In this document: piece by piece, positions 24,138-35,971 of the stretch | How positions within the stretch are numbered: position 1 is the first letter of the stretch | Layout: every line of letters starts with the position of its first letter | DNA from: Neurospora tetraspora | Lineage: Eukaryota > Ascomycota > Sordariomycetes > Sordariales > Sordariaceae | Length of the DNA: 64,000 nt | NCBI RefSeq assembly: GCF_033439725.1 | Contig: NW_026944387.1 | Location: 1,674,001 to 1,738,000, forward strand | Direction of reading: 5' to 3' | Notes under the pieces: model-generated | Told to the model about the DNA's origin: nothing | Database searches by the model: none | Seen by the model: the letters and a program-made list of their open reading frames with translations, nothing else | Translations under genes and position numbers: made by a program

Positions 24138-26776
24138 GGTTGGTTGTCTGGTTGCATCCGGATACGGGCAATACATCAATTGCGCAAGTAAAGCAAATTG
24201 AAGCAAATGGTGTACAAGCTGGAGGGTTCCGATCCGCGACAATCGAAGTCAAAAAGAGAATTGAGAACGAGGGGAAGAAGCTCTGGAAGAAAAAGAAAGG
24301 TGGCCAAGCCGGCAGCCCCAGAACTACCCTTCACTTGACGGAGGTTGTGCCCATGGGGAAAACTTCAGACGACTGCCAGGTCTCCTCGGATGCTCGTCAC
24401 CTCGTGGCCCAAAACCTTAACGGTCCGGTAAAAGAGCCGGCCAAAAGCGGCGGTTTGATGTCCGGGTGGGCCACGATGTCCAGAGATATGTACCATCGCC
24501 CAAAGATTCACACAGTGACTGACGCACACGGCGCCGTTTCAAAACCCACATCGGCCTCGTGTAACAAAAATGCAAGTTGATTAAGGGATCAATAACAACA
24601 TGTGATAACTTGGAAGCCGTTTGTAAAAACATGGCCATAGACAGGGAGCGGAAGCCGCAAGCTGGACCCGCGGGAGGTTCCCCAGATAACTCCGGGGACG
24701 TGATATCTGACAATAGGTCAGGGGCATCGGGTTTCAGGGCCTTCATAGACCGTTGAACCATACTGCTCGATCTTGTTTGCTCTCTGCACCGTCCTCAAAG
24801 ACAATCACGGTTGAGCCGATCAATGAAGGCATCGCTTGACAGTGGTCACTGAAACGCTTCAACGTTGGTGGTTTCCCTTTAGCCCTCCATACTGTCCATG
24901 CTTCGTGAAGAGAGGCGCAACATGGTGTATTGGTCTCTCTTCGGCTAACAACTCGGCGATTGTCGTAAGGTTCAGGACTGCGTAATCCAGGTTCGAGAAA
25001 ACACGACGAGTATAGCGCAAGACGTAGCGCTCATACGTGAGGATAAAGCCATGAAATCAAGAAAGCCGAGGGAAACATTAGGATGAGGTAGCCACAAAAC
25101 ATTCAGATGGCAGCGGACAGTTGAAGTCAATGGCATGCCCCTGGTGTTGATGTGGTGATGGAACGTCGTTGTTGAGTGTGGAGTGTTCTTGAGGCTGATG
25201 GACCTTTTGCCGTCGCAGTCAACCCCCTGTCCATGTCAATCAATGTTGGGGTCAACTGATGCAGGTGAGATGGCTCGTGCACATCCGTTGCCGGCCGGCA
25301 AGGACTCAATTCTCATCACTTCAGTCTCCCAGCGAACAACAAACACACCGAGTCTCTGATGCATCGAGTTTGATGACTCGGAAAGAGAATGTGATTTTGT
25401 CAAGAGGCTGTGACTCTTTGACTCGTTGCGATCAATCTGCCAGTATCCCCATTCGACCGAGATAGGGTAACTCTCACCACCCATAGCTTCCTTCCCCCAT
25501 GGACAACTCGCAAACCGCCAAGCCAAGGTATCCTCATGTTCTAGAATGCAGCCTCGTATTTTACGTGAAATTCTTGGAGAAAGGTTGAATGATCCTCAGA
25601 GACGGCCAGATTTCTTGATTGAATGGCCCTCTTTCTTTGTCCAACAATCACTATCCTCATGCTAGCTCGCAATGTTTCAACCTTGGAAATATGGAGGTGA
25701 GTCGGATCCGGCGCCACAACGGCGCCGCATGTTCAGCTGAGCTCATTGTTGTTTATCACATCCGCATGCTGCCAGGTGACAATCGTGTTGTTCAGAAGAC
25801 TGTATGGGCAAACAATACCCCTGAGACCGATATGGGAAGAGCGCCATTACAAATACAAGTATGAGAGGATGGTCCGGAAGGGGAGCCGGACACCGACTGA
25901 CCCCTGTCCGTGAAAGATTATCGGCAACCGCAGGGGCGGATCGCGCTAGAACAGAAGGTACCTGACAAGTGCCGGCTGGCGCCTGGCGGCTGCTGTCAAT
26001 TAATGGCAGGTGCCCCTGAGAGTCGATCCCAGGAACGCCATTGGAGCGCAACCTGTGAACCTCTCTGGCCACCACCATCTCCAGACTCCAGCCATCGCCA
26101 TGATGCCGGCCGGCGCCCCGGTCTGAGGTCATTTCCCGTTTGGTCCACTTTACTATCCATTTCGCTATCATTGACCAGCATTTGGCTTCTTCGACTTTAT
26201 TGCTTCCGTCGTGTGGTTCGTCACCTCATTTCACGGGGCGGGAAAAAGAAGGGGAAAAGAAAAAAGGAAGGCGTCAACCGATCCCCGATATCGAGTCCTC
26301 CAGCCCCCGCCCTAGCACTATCTCTCCAGCTATCCCGATCTCCTATTCTCCAGACTCGACCTTCTCCTTCCTCCTTTACTCACACCATTTGGCATCAACC
26401 TGCCACTTGCCAAGTTTTATTTACTTGCTATCTTCGATTTGCCCTCTCGACTTACATATTGCTAATTTTCAGTTGCTTGTTAGTGCTTCCGTTGGACACT
26501 ACCCAACGACACCGAGCTCCCCACCTTCTGCACAACATCTTGCATCCGCCCTTGCATGCCGATTGCGACTGCATCAACCTTGGAATCCGCACCATCCAAA
26601 CGCCGGGAACCATTCACGTTGACAAGCACGACCTTGTCTTACCTAATTATTTGCTCTGGACCAATCCTCATGCGCTAGGATCTTGTACTCGACACAGGAC
26701 GGCTGTTTGCTCGTCCCACTCCTCGAACGAAAACTTACACAACATCGAGCCTGGACAGCGACTGTACATCGTCAAG
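24138..26776. other. Intergenic and leader of the LRR gene
   Basis: These 2.6 kb separate two divergent genes. The frame of the LRR gene stays open upstream back to about 25910 but has no suitable start and reads as low-complexity, so I treat it as leader. From about 26200 the sequence is CT-rich, as in fungal promoters and leaders. No other gene is seen. Confidence 0.45.
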
Positions 26777-29700
26777 ATGGAGAACAACTCGCAAACCCCC
26801 AGCTCTCAGCCCAGACCTAGCGGTCTTCCTCGGCCATCGAGACTCCCGGTTCCCGGCCAGTCCAGGCTACCCGTCCCACGATCGACCTCGCTCCGAACAT
26901 CGCCATCCCGGGAATCCTTGCCCACAGACTCTGGCCTAGCCGGAACCTCCTTGCAGAGTCCAAGACTTCGATCAACCACTTCCCGCGACCAATTGGCTTC
27001 TACCACAACGTCGAGAAGGCCCCAATCCATGCTGATTGCACCTTCGAGGGTTGTTTCGTCTCCCCATGCCAATTGTCACGGCGCTGCTTCACGCCAGGGA
27101 CAGCCCCCAGTACCTGCGAGTACTACCAGAACGACATCTCGACACAGCACTTATATTTCTCCATCCTCGTCGAGAACCTCCGTTGTGGGATCTTCCATTG
27201 CCACTTCTAGGACAAGCCAGACACCACGAACGCTAGCGCCCAAACGGCAACCCTCCCGTCAGTCTTTCTCGGCCTCCACAAGCAGCCATGCGTTGCACGA
27301 TACAGAGTCGATAGCCTCTGATGACAGCCCAACTTCTGCGGTCAGGTCAAACTCGTCGTTGATAGAGAGAACGATCGAGACCTTGTCTCAGTTGCCCTCT
27401 TCGCCATCGGTGAGGGGGAAATCAGCTGCCTCTTTCTATAGCGACGGTATACCTAAGGGAAGAACTTCGTCAAGACCAACAAGTAGGCTTTCTCGACCTG
27501 GATCGAGTCATCAATCACATGAGTCCCTCGGTGCTTCGTCCACCCACGGAAGCAGGCCTGGCTCAAGGCTGGACAATGAGGATGATGGCTCCAGCTTCCA
27601 CGGGACATACGGATCTTTAAGGCCACGACAGAGCGTCCAATCATTCAATGTGCCCGCAGTGAAGAAAGCCATCCCACGGTCATCTCGGATGTCTCTATAC
27701 GGGGATCTACCGTCCCCTGTCACCGATAATCACAGCCCCAAGACCCCGAGCCCCGAGAAGCCGAAAAGCGCAGCACCGCGCGCCCTTGCCAAGCGAACAT
27801 CTGTCTACGGCCTTTCGAAGAAGCCATCTGTGGCCAACCTGGACAAGGGAACGCAAGGAGCGGCACCTAGAAAGGCATCTATGGCCTCGCAAAGGTCTGC
27901 GGCGACATCTGTTGAAGGGAGTGTATCGGCATCATCTGGAAGCACAGCAACCTCTGCCGATACGACCGAGACGTCCCCAGCGCAAACCTACCGGAAGCCC
28001 TCATCCACGTTGCGTGAGCAGATCGCAAAGGCAAAGGCTGCGGCCAAGAAAGCTGCAGTACAGCCAATCTCCGAGTCTGCCCCTGCCCTCAGGCAGAAGT
28101 CATCTGGCTTCGGCTCTTTTGGTGACGACTTGGGCTTTGCCTCACACAATGATCCTTTCAACCAGCACAGGGATGACCAGTCACAGGCCAAGGTTCTACA
28201 GGCACGTTTTGCTACTGCAAGAACCAGTGGCCGCCTCAACATCGCTGCAATGGGTCTCAAAGAGATCCCGATTGAGGTATTGAAGATGTTTAACCTCGAG
28301 GCTATCGGCGCCACTGGAGGGGCTTGGGCCGAGTGTGTCGACTTGACAAGATTCGTGGCTGCAGATAACGAGCTTGAGATGATTAGCGATACAATCTTCC
28401 CCGATGTTGATCCACAGGAGATGGTCGACGATGAGGACAGCGAGGGCAATATTTTTGCAGGACTCGAGACTTTGGATCTGCACGGAAATATCTTGGTGAC
28501 TCTTCCAATGGGTTTAAGGCAACTCCGTCTGTTGACCTCTCTGAATCTGGTATGTGCATGGGTTACCCTATTTTGTTGACCAGTGACTAACCGTCCATTA
28601 GTCCTCAAACAGGCTGGCAAACAGCTGCTTGGAGGTAGTGTCGCAAATCACCTCTCTCAGAGATCTGAAGCTCGGCGGTAACCTCCTCTACGGTGAACTC
28701 GACCCTTGCTTTGCGAACTTGGAGAATCTTGAGATCTTGGACCTGCACGGTAACAACCTCTCTTCGCTCCCTTCCAACTTTGGCAACCTCTCCCGTCTTC
28801 GCGTTCTGAATGTCAGCGAAAATTCTTTCGAGTCTTTGCCGTTTGCTACCTTGGCGAAGATGCCGTTGACCGAGATCAACGCGCGCAAGAACCAGATCAG
28901 CGGTACATTGATTGATGATTTGGTCGATTCTCTCCCGTTCCTACAGACATTGGACGTCTCATCCAACCAGCTCATCCATCTTTGCTCCCCAACCAAGACC
29001 GTCACTATGCCTGCTCTCCTCCAGATTTGCCTTTCCATGAACCGCCTCCAGGATCTTCCCGACATCGGCAGCTGGGCTAAGCTGCATACGATTGCCGCCG
29101 ATGAGAACAATATCAACGCTATTCCGGAAGGTTTCACCAAACTGGAGCACCTGAAGTCCGTCGATTTCTCGAGTAACGACATCCGCATTATCCCTAATGA
29201 GGTAGGACGGATGGAGAACTTGACGATGCTGCGACTCAGTGGCAACCCTCTCCGGGAGAAGAAGTTTAGCACGATCAGCACGGATGAGATGAAGGGTATT
29301 CTGGCTCTTCGGCTCGAACCACCTGAGGACACTTCTGTCCCCGAGGTGGCTTCTGTCCCCGAGGTGGCTTCTGTCCCCGAGGTTGCTTCTGTGCCCGAGG
29401 TGGCTTCTGTCCCCGAGGTGGAGGTTGTCAGCCCCAGTGATGCCGGCTTGGAGGGTTCTGATCTTAAGGATCTTTCCACGGAAACCACTGAGGCCTTGCC
29501 CGAGACTAAGGAAGCCCCGGTTGAGGACGACGCTCCTGAGCGAGAAGAGCCTATTGTTACGACTAATGCCACGTCTGAACACGACCAGCTTACTGCTGAG
29601 AGTGACGATATCGATGACTGTCGATCTGATATGGACCAGTTCGCGACACCTCCAACTTCTGCCCGGGCTTCTCCAGCCCATTCCCGCTCCCAAACGCTAA

Positions 29701-30434
29701 CTGAGGAGATCTGGCCCGTTAAGTCCGGCGGAGTCCTCGACCGCTCTGGAACCCAGTCCTCTTCACTCCACCCTGTCATTTCCTCGAAGGTCGCTGCCGA
29801 ACACAAAGTTTTTGAAATCCAGCTTCACCACAACCTCTTCACCGCGTTCCCCGAATCGCTGTCTTCCTTTGCCGCGACTCTCACCGCTTTGAACTTGTCA
29901 CACAACGAGCTCGTAGCTGAGAAATACCTCGGCGGACCAAGCGGCAACGACCACCTTGAACTCCCCGCTCTCAAGGAACTCAACCTCAACCACAACCACA
30001 TCACTAGCCTGGCGCCCTTGGTTGCTCACCTGCGTGCCCCGAACTTGCAAAAGCTCGACGTCAGCTCCAACCGCATCTCCGCTCTGCCCGCCGGCACCGC
30101 TCTCCGCGACGCGTTCCCGAACCTCACCGTCCTCACCATCTCCAACAATCACCTCTCGGAGCTGGATCCGGAGTCGATCAGAGGTATGCATGTGGTGGAC
30201 GCGGCTAATAACGATATTGCGCATCTGAACCCTCGTATTGGACTCCTGGGCGGAAGCGGTGGGTTGGAGAGGCTGGATGTTAGTGGCAATAGGTTCCGCG
30301 TGCCCAGGTGGAGCGTGTTGGAGCGTGGGACGGAGGCGACGCTTAGGTGGCTGAGAGGGAGAGTGCCGGCTGCGGAGAAGGCGGCGTGGAAGGGGAAGGA
30401 GGGTGGTGATGATGAGGATTCGGATTTGGATTGA
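26777..30434 (+). CDS. Large leucine-rich-repeat protein with a disordered Ser/Pro-rich N-terminus
   Basis: The predicted protein has 1201 aa from exons 26777-28549 and 28602-30434. The 52-base intron (GTATGT...TAG) sits inside an LRR (SLNL|SSNRL). Residues 1-470 are disordered, basic and Ser/Pro/Arg-rich, starting with a GLPRPSRLPVPGQSRLPVPR repeat. A helical KVLQARFATARTSGRLNIA segment introduces the first LRR block (about 490-850) with units such as LEILDLHGNNLSSLPSNFGN. An acidic insert containing five or so copies of SVPEVA follows, and then a second LRR block (about 1000-1180) that ends in an acidic tail. The arrangement resembles fungal LRRC40-like proteins. Such LRRs are protein-binding scaffolds, and a partner cannot be named. 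The ATG at 26777 is chosen because upstream sequence in frame is leader-like. Confidence 0.85.
29331..29420 (+). repeat. 18-base coding minisatellite (SVPEVA repeats)
   Basis: Five tandem copies of an 18-base unit encode Ser-Val-Pro-Glu-Val-Ala in the acidic linker between the two LRR blocks. The copies differ by only a few third-position changes, which points to recent expansion. Confidence 0.9.
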
Positions 30435-31545
30435 GTGATGGGCTCGCTGATGGATGAGGGATGGGAAGAAGTGAATTGCATATTTAAAGGCACTTGAGGG
30501 ATTGGAAGCAACATATGATATACGATAATGGTATACACGGGAAGGGAAGGGAAAAGGTACCATTATTATTTGAATATGGTTGTGTTATCACTATTACACT
30601 TGGTTGTACATATACCACATGTTAAATATTACTTAATGATATTTATGGGAGGACGAGGATGATGGTTAGCCTGATGAGGCATGTACATACCTAGTTTACC
30701 AGTTGTTATAATGGCTATTGTTAATTTGAAGAGCTCACCTGTTATATTAGCGGAAGAACTTTGTGTGATTTCTCCATTTTGTATTTCTGAGGCGTGAGTG
30801 TCCCTCGAGCCTTTGAGGGTGGCTTGAAGTCAGTCAGCACAACCTCCACAGTGACACAGTCCTGATGGTGATAGACCTTGAGAGAGGTTTTGTACTAAGT
30901 TCAATGGCATGAACAATAGAAATAAACTCCGTCTTTGAATCCTAATCTTAATTGTAACACCTTTACCCATCGCCACTCACATCAACTCACTTCACAGTCC
31001 ATCATCGAGTCCAAGTCCAAGAGGATTCAGGGGTAAATGTGGGGACACGCACAACCCTAACCCAGTCAATCCTCCCAAACACTCTGAAAGGGGCCACGCT
31101 GCCAACGACGAAAGGCAGGGGTTTCAATCAACGCGCCCAGCGCCAACCACACCATCCACCAGCGCGCATCATTGCACCAGCCCGGGCTCGAGCTTCCAGC
31201 ACCTCCAAACCACAGTGTCCCCATCCATCGCTCGTTTCCTTCCTCCCCGTCATTGTGACTTTCGACTCCTATCACCAACCGCGGCAACTGTACGTTTCCC
31301 TGAAACCCTTTTTACATTTACGATACTGGAGCGATAGACGAGACGCTGAATCGGGACGGGAATTGACAAGCTAACCAAGTATCGTGTGGTAGACTCTCCT
31401 TTTCCCAATTCCAACAGTCGATCGGTAACCTCTCGAACCAAACATCCAGACACACAACAGAACCAGAAACAGAACTAGAAACCAGAAAACCGATCACAGG
31501 CCAACGAACGAACAATTACGATTAAACTACAGACCGACCGACACA
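30435..31545. other. Intergenic and DPM3 upstream region
   Basis: This is the 3' region of the LRR gene followed by the promoter and leader of DPM3. No further gene, RNA or repeat is recognised. Confidence 0.5.
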
Positions 31546-31916
31546 ATGACCCGCGCACAGCAGACTATTTCTATTGCACTCCTTGTGAGCTCGGTACGTT
31601 ATCTTCGAACTATCTGTCCCGGCCGACAATGACGACAACGATGGCGACGGCGACCACGACGACGACGATGAGGATGGCGATCCAATGGCGACCACGGTGG
31701 CGATACAATGGCAGAAATAGCGATTCGTCTGGCACACGGCAGCAGGAGAAGCAAAGTAGCAGCGACAGACACGCTGGGCTGGCCTTGCCTCGCTCTGCCT
31801 CTCCGTCCCTCTGCCTCTGCCTTGCGCCTCCTCGTCGTACCCCCTCGTTGTCTACCGCGCTGTCAACTATGCCGTCTCACACGTCCCGTCCCATTTTTTT
31901 CGAATCGAACCGACCC

Positions 31917-31949
<33 letters not shown>

Positions 31950-32353
31950 CCAATCGCTAACCATCTCCTGTCCAAACAAAAACAGCTCTACCTCTCCCTC
32001 TACCTCGAATTGATTCCTCTCCCGGCTCTGGTGCAGACTGCGATTGTGCCTGTGGTATGTCCTCCTCTTCTTTCCTATCCAACCAACCAGTTTTCCATTT
32101 CCACCGACCCAAAACACCCGACCAACCGGTTTGTCCGGTCCCAGTTATACGGTTAATGAATGCTAACCATGACGGGGATAACAAAAAACAGCTCCCCTTC
32201 TGGGCCCTCGTCTCCTTCGGCGCCTGGGTCCTCTTCCGCCTCGGCTGGGGCATGCTCACCTTCCGCGACACGCCCGAGGCGTACAAGGAGCTGATGGAGG
32301 AGATCAAGATCGCGCAGGCGGACTTGCGGGCTAAGGGCGTTAGTGTTGATTAA
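31546..32353 (+). CDS. DPM3: Dolichol-phosphate mannosyltransferase subunit 3 (DPM3)
   Basis: The predicted protein has 92 aa from three exons (31546-31593, 31986-32054, 32192-32353), the usual length of DPM3. It has two hydrophobic segments, about residues 8-38 and 40-60. The conserved C-terminal helix reads TFRDTPEAYKELMEEIKIAQ, then ADLRAKGV, matching the coiled-coil tail by which human DPM3 binds the catalytic subunit DPM1. DPM3 anchors DPM1 in the ER membrane, where the complex makes dolichol-P-mannose for N-glycosylation, O-mannosylation and GPI anchors. The first intron is 392 bases, long for this window, and contains a tetranucleotide repeat. An alternative donor 9 bases upstream (GTGAGC at 31585) keeps the frame and would remove three residues. 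Confidence 0.85.
31917..31949 (+). repeat. ATCA tetranucleotide microsatellite in a DPM3 intron
   Basis: About eight tandem ATCA units lie in the first intron of DPM3, roughly 40 bases before its acceptor. Confidence 0.9.
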
Positions 32354-32878
32354 GCTGCGAGCGAGCGTTACCAGAGGGTGCAATAATCACGATCTGGGGG
32401 AGGTACGGGGTCATAGGAGAAAAAAAGGGGAAGACATTATTAAGGAACTAATGGGGAATGTCACAGGGTGTGAGGGGGAGGTAGTGTTGTATGAAAACAA
32501 GATAATGAGATCAAAGATGTTGCAGAAGATATGTGGTAGTAGTGGTTGTATAAGTGGTATTTGTGCCGTGCCCTTGAGCAGGTTGTGGGCGCTTGAAAGA
32601 GGTCGTGACATGTATAAATATGATGATGCTCCTTCATCCCGGAAGCCTGATAGACTAGACTATTCGGCGCTTCTAGCTCCCTAGCCCGAGTAATAACTTG
32701 CTTCCGCAATCAATATGAATGCTCCCAGCCTGCATGTGCAAAAATCCCATCTAGCAATACCATAGGTGCTCTATCAACACCCCTTTTCAGTGCGGCAGGT
32801 ATACAAAACAAGTACTCATACTGGTGGTACTCAAACAAGCAAGCCCTCAACACCATACAAGGGTATCTATCATCCCCA
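32354..32878. other. Convergent 3' region
   Basis: These 525 bases lie between the stops of DPM3 and the leftward CENP-O gene. No gene is recognised. Confidence 0.5.
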
Positions 32879-35190
32879 TCACCTTTGCGGTTGCGGCTCA
32901 CCAGCCAACAAAGCCGCAACAGTCCTAACCGCACTCAACGGCTCTTCGCCGCCCTGAATGAGTTCGTCAAACAACGCCGGGATCTTGGCCAGCTGTCCGC
33001 GCTCGTCGCATTTATGCCCTGTCGTGGTTTCATACCGTTAGCAACTCATTCCACGGATATACTACTTTCCCGCCATGGATACGGATGCGTATACGACGGA
33101 TGCGAATGGGGATGCGGATGCGGATACGGATGTGGATGGTGAGGGAAAAAAAATTTAAAAAAAAAAAAAAAATACTCACACTTCCCCGGCAACGCCACAA
33201 AAACCCTGATATCGCTCCTTGCCTCGCCCGTCCAGTCGAATTCAATCTTCCACTGCACCCTCAGCGAAGACTTCTCCTCACTCCCCGGGCCACCAACGCC
33301 ACCCGCTCCACCTGGTCCGCTGCCTAGCAGTAAGGGTATATCATAATCCATACTCGTCCTGCTCATATACGGCACCAGCTCCGGGTCGGATATCTTCTTC
33401 CCATCTTGTTCTTCTTCTTCTTCTTCTTCTCCCTCCCCGTCCTCGTCATGTTCATCATCCTCATCACTGCCCCCCTCCTCTCCATCCTCACCGCCCTTAT
33501 CTCGACGCGTCGGTGCCTTCCGTTTCTTGTTCCCCATCCCCCTCCTCCTCCTCTTTTGTCTCATCATCTTACTCCCCCTCTCCCTCCACCCACTCACCAT
33601 CCTCCTCACCGCTTCCTTCCCCGAGTTCAACTCCGCTTCCAAAACGCACCACACCCTCGCTCTCTCTTTGGCGACGCGCAACCACTCGCCCATGGCCCAA
33701 CAGAGCACGCTGACGTTGTTGTGCAGCGCCGAGTTTAATAATCCTAATTCTTCTTCTTTTGTTGGTTGGCTGCTGACGATGCGCTCGATAAACGGCGCGA
33801 GCTCGGCGGCTGCGGTGGGCGGGTGGATAAGCGGCACGGAGAGGTTGGTGATGGAGAAGGTGCTTGAGGTGTTGACGGTTAGCTCGAGGCGGGCGGTGAA
33901 GGATTTGGAGGGGGTGGTGGCTGTTATGTGGTGCCTTTGGAGGAGGGGTCGTTCATCCGCTGCTGGTGAGGTTGTTGATGATTCCGATTCAGACGGGGGA
34001 AGCGGGAAGATAGCCGACGTAAAAGTTAGTGGCGTGAAGACTTGGAGGTAGGGGAGCGCTTCGTCTGCCGTCATGGGGAGGGGGTGGTGGGATATTGGCG
34101 GTTTCTCCGAGGAGGAGGTTTTGTCGAGGTCGTCGGTGGTGGTAGAAAAAAGTGAGGGGAGTTCGTCACCCGTCGAGGGAGGTTTGCTGAAGGGAAGGAA
34201 GGCGATGGGGTGGAGAGCTGAGGAGAGCCATGATGTTGCCGCGGCGGACGGGTCGGGGTCTTTTTGTTCCTTGGGTGGAAGGACTCGTCGGCGTAGGAGG
34301 TCGAGGATTTCGATCGCGTTCGGTGGTGCTGATGGTTTCTGCTTGGATATGTGTGCTTGTCGTAGGCGCTCGTTTTCCTTGCTTGCGACGGCTAGGTCGC
34401 GCTCCAGCTCGGCGATCTCAGCGAGAAGAGAGTCGCGCAAGCGCTTCTTGTCTGCATCCGGATCCGGTGGTTGTAGGCCGCGTAATTCAGCCGTGGTGGG
34501 CTCCTGAGACTCCGTAGGGATCTCGCTCGTGGAGGTCGGGGCTGATTTTTCGGACGGCTTTCCTGGAACAAGTTGCGCCGCCTTGACCGACATGATGGGC
34601 GCACGCTTAGTAGGCGAGGAGCTCCTAAGTGTCTCGGCCAGTGCTTTGCTGCGCCTCGGTCTCTTAGACGGGGTATTGTGAATACCGGAAGGCGGGGTGC
34701 TGACAACTGGATCGGGATGTTCTGGGGTTGGCGGAAGGTCGGGTTCGGGGACGATTACTTTGGGCAGAACCCCGGGGACGGGTGATCGGTGTAATCCTCG
34801 GCCACGGAAAGGGTTCAGGATTACCTCCTCATCTTCGGGTGCGGGCGGCGGAAGGGGTCGCGGGTTCGGTCTTTCTGGGCTTCTGGCAATTCCGAGGCGT
34901 CTGGCGGGAGATCGTAGCGGGTTGTCGTCGCGCGACTCGGATTGGGATCTGAGAGCTAGGCTTAGACTCTCTCGTCGTTGTAATACTTCGGGATTGTGCC
35001 TCTGAAGGCTCGCTTTTGTTGGGGATGCATAAGATGGACGCTTTGCGGATGTATTACTGGAAGACTCTGGGGCAGGCGTGTCCTCTGGAGTGGTCTGGTT
35101 TGGTTGCTGTGTTGTGGGAGCTTCATCGGATGGAACTGGAACCGAGCTGCGCGGCGATGTTCTGCGCCGCTTGGGCGCTGGGTCCTCCAT
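32879..35190 (-). CDS. CENP-O/Mcm21-type kinetochore protein
   Basis: The predicted protein has 716 aa from exons complement(33180-35190, 32879-33018). The 161-base intron has donor GTGAGT and acceptor ACAG. Reading through it would give only low-complexity Phe/His/Pro sequence, while splicing gives PGK-W-HKCDERGQLAKIPALFDELI, the characteristic end of fungal CENP-O (COMA/CCAN inner kinetochore). The N-terminus is disordered with basic patches (PKRRRTSPRSS, SKRPRRSKA). A coiled coil with KKRLRDSLLAEIAELERDLA lies near residue 270, followed by the globular part with the LQVFTPLTFTSAIFPLP and RVQWKIEFDWTGEARSDIRV blocks. An acidic/basic low-complexity insert lies near 590-640. It is about twice the size of yeast Mcm21 because of the disordered parts. 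CENP-O binds CENP-P and links centromeric chromatin to the outer kinetochore. Confidence 0.75.
33077..33175. repeat. GGATNC hexamer repeats and A-run in the CENP-O intron
   Basis: Hexamers of the form GGATGC/GGATAC are repeated about ten times with variants, followed by two A-runs. All lie within the CENP-O intron (33019-33179), close to its donor on the minus strand. Confidence 0.75.
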
Positions 35191-35727
35191 CACGCGTTGT
35201 CGTTTTGTAAGTTGGTAATTCAGGATCGTGGCATCGTTCTGAATAGTTTCGGTCTCGTGGGCGCGTTGGATCGCGTGTAGAGTTGGGCTTTGACGAGCTC
35301 TCGTTCGTTGGGTGAGTGTGTGTTTTTGTTTGGTTTGCAATGTCAATGTTCGGTTATGTCAGTTCAAGACACACGGGCCACATGTTTGGGCGGCTTGAGG
35401 ATTGCCAAGACTTTTGAACATGCTTCCCCAGAATGGCCCAAGCTTCCAACCACCATTTCATGTCACGACTTCAGGGATTCGTGGGCGAATCTAGAAGTTG
35501 AAAAACAAAATGTAGTGACTGGAGCAAGGCAAGATACCGAGCATTCACACACAGTACCTAAGAAACACATAAAAGTCAGAAGAACCCGGACGTATACAGA
35601 ACTTGGGTAGACCAAAAGCGCATCAGGAAAGGATTTGCAAAGACTGTCGGAAAGAAACATCAAGATGTTAAAGTTGACTTGTTTTAACGAGATCAAAAGG
35701 TGTCAAGAGAAGCAAAAAAAGAAGTTG
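35191..35727. other. Intergenic, CENP-O promoter side
   Basis: This is upstream sequence of the leftward CENP-O gene, ending at the first tRNA-Cys. No gene is recognised. Confidence 0.5.
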
Positions 35728-35799
35728 AGGACCGAACGCGATTTGAACGCGTGACCGTTCGGACTGCAGCCGAACGCTCTACCCCTGAGCTACCTGTCC
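35728..35799 (-). tRNA. tRNA-Cys (GCA), copy 1
   Basis: It is 72 nt with a full cloverleaf: D-arm GCTC/GAGC, anticodon stem TTCGG/CCGAA with loop CTGCAGT (anticodon GCA), T-arm ACGCG/CGCGT with loop TTCAAAT, and discriminator T. The acceptor stem has A at position 5 opposite G68, a mismatch that copies 2 and 3 do not have. No intron. A T-run follows a few bases downstream as a Pol III terminator. Confidence 0.9.
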
Positions 35800-35899
35800 T
35801 GTTATTGAAATTTGGGATTGGACGAGTCAAAATAAGCACAGCTTCATGACCGAGATGTTCAAAAAGTCAAAGGAAGAAGCTCAAAAAAAGAAGTTGTTG

Positions 35900-35971
35900 A
35901 GGACCGAACGCGAATTGAACGCGTGACCGTTCGGACTGCAGCCGAACGCTCTACCTCTGAGCTACCGGTCC
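35900..35971 (-). tRNA. tRNA-Cys (GCA), copy 2
   Basis: It is 72 nt with all stems paired (acceptor GGACCGG/TCGGTCC with a terminal G-T). The D-loop is AGAGGTA and the T-loop TTCAATT, both matching copy 3 rather than its neighbour copy 1. The 3' flank with its T-run resembles that of copy 1, which suggests these two arose by local duplication. Confidence 0.95.

Noticed and set aside
25910-26776. Upstream extension of the LRR protein by about 289 codons
   Set aside because: The frame is open but has no suitable ATG, is low in complexity and CT-rich, and looks like leader DNA. The ATG at 26777 gives a sensible protein start.
28688-29806. Long minus-strand frame across the LRR gene
   Set aside because: It is a mirror frame of the real gene, kept open by biased codon use in the LRR sequence. 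It has no protein features of its own.
31917-31949. ATCA tandem run as a possible CRISPR or regulatory array
   Set aside because: It is a simple microsatellite with no spacers, inside an intron of a eukaryotic gene.
33046-33173. Phe/His/Pro-rich C-terminus of the CENP-O protein by read-through
   Set aside because: It is translation of an intron with A-runs and hexamers. Splicing restores the conserved family ending.
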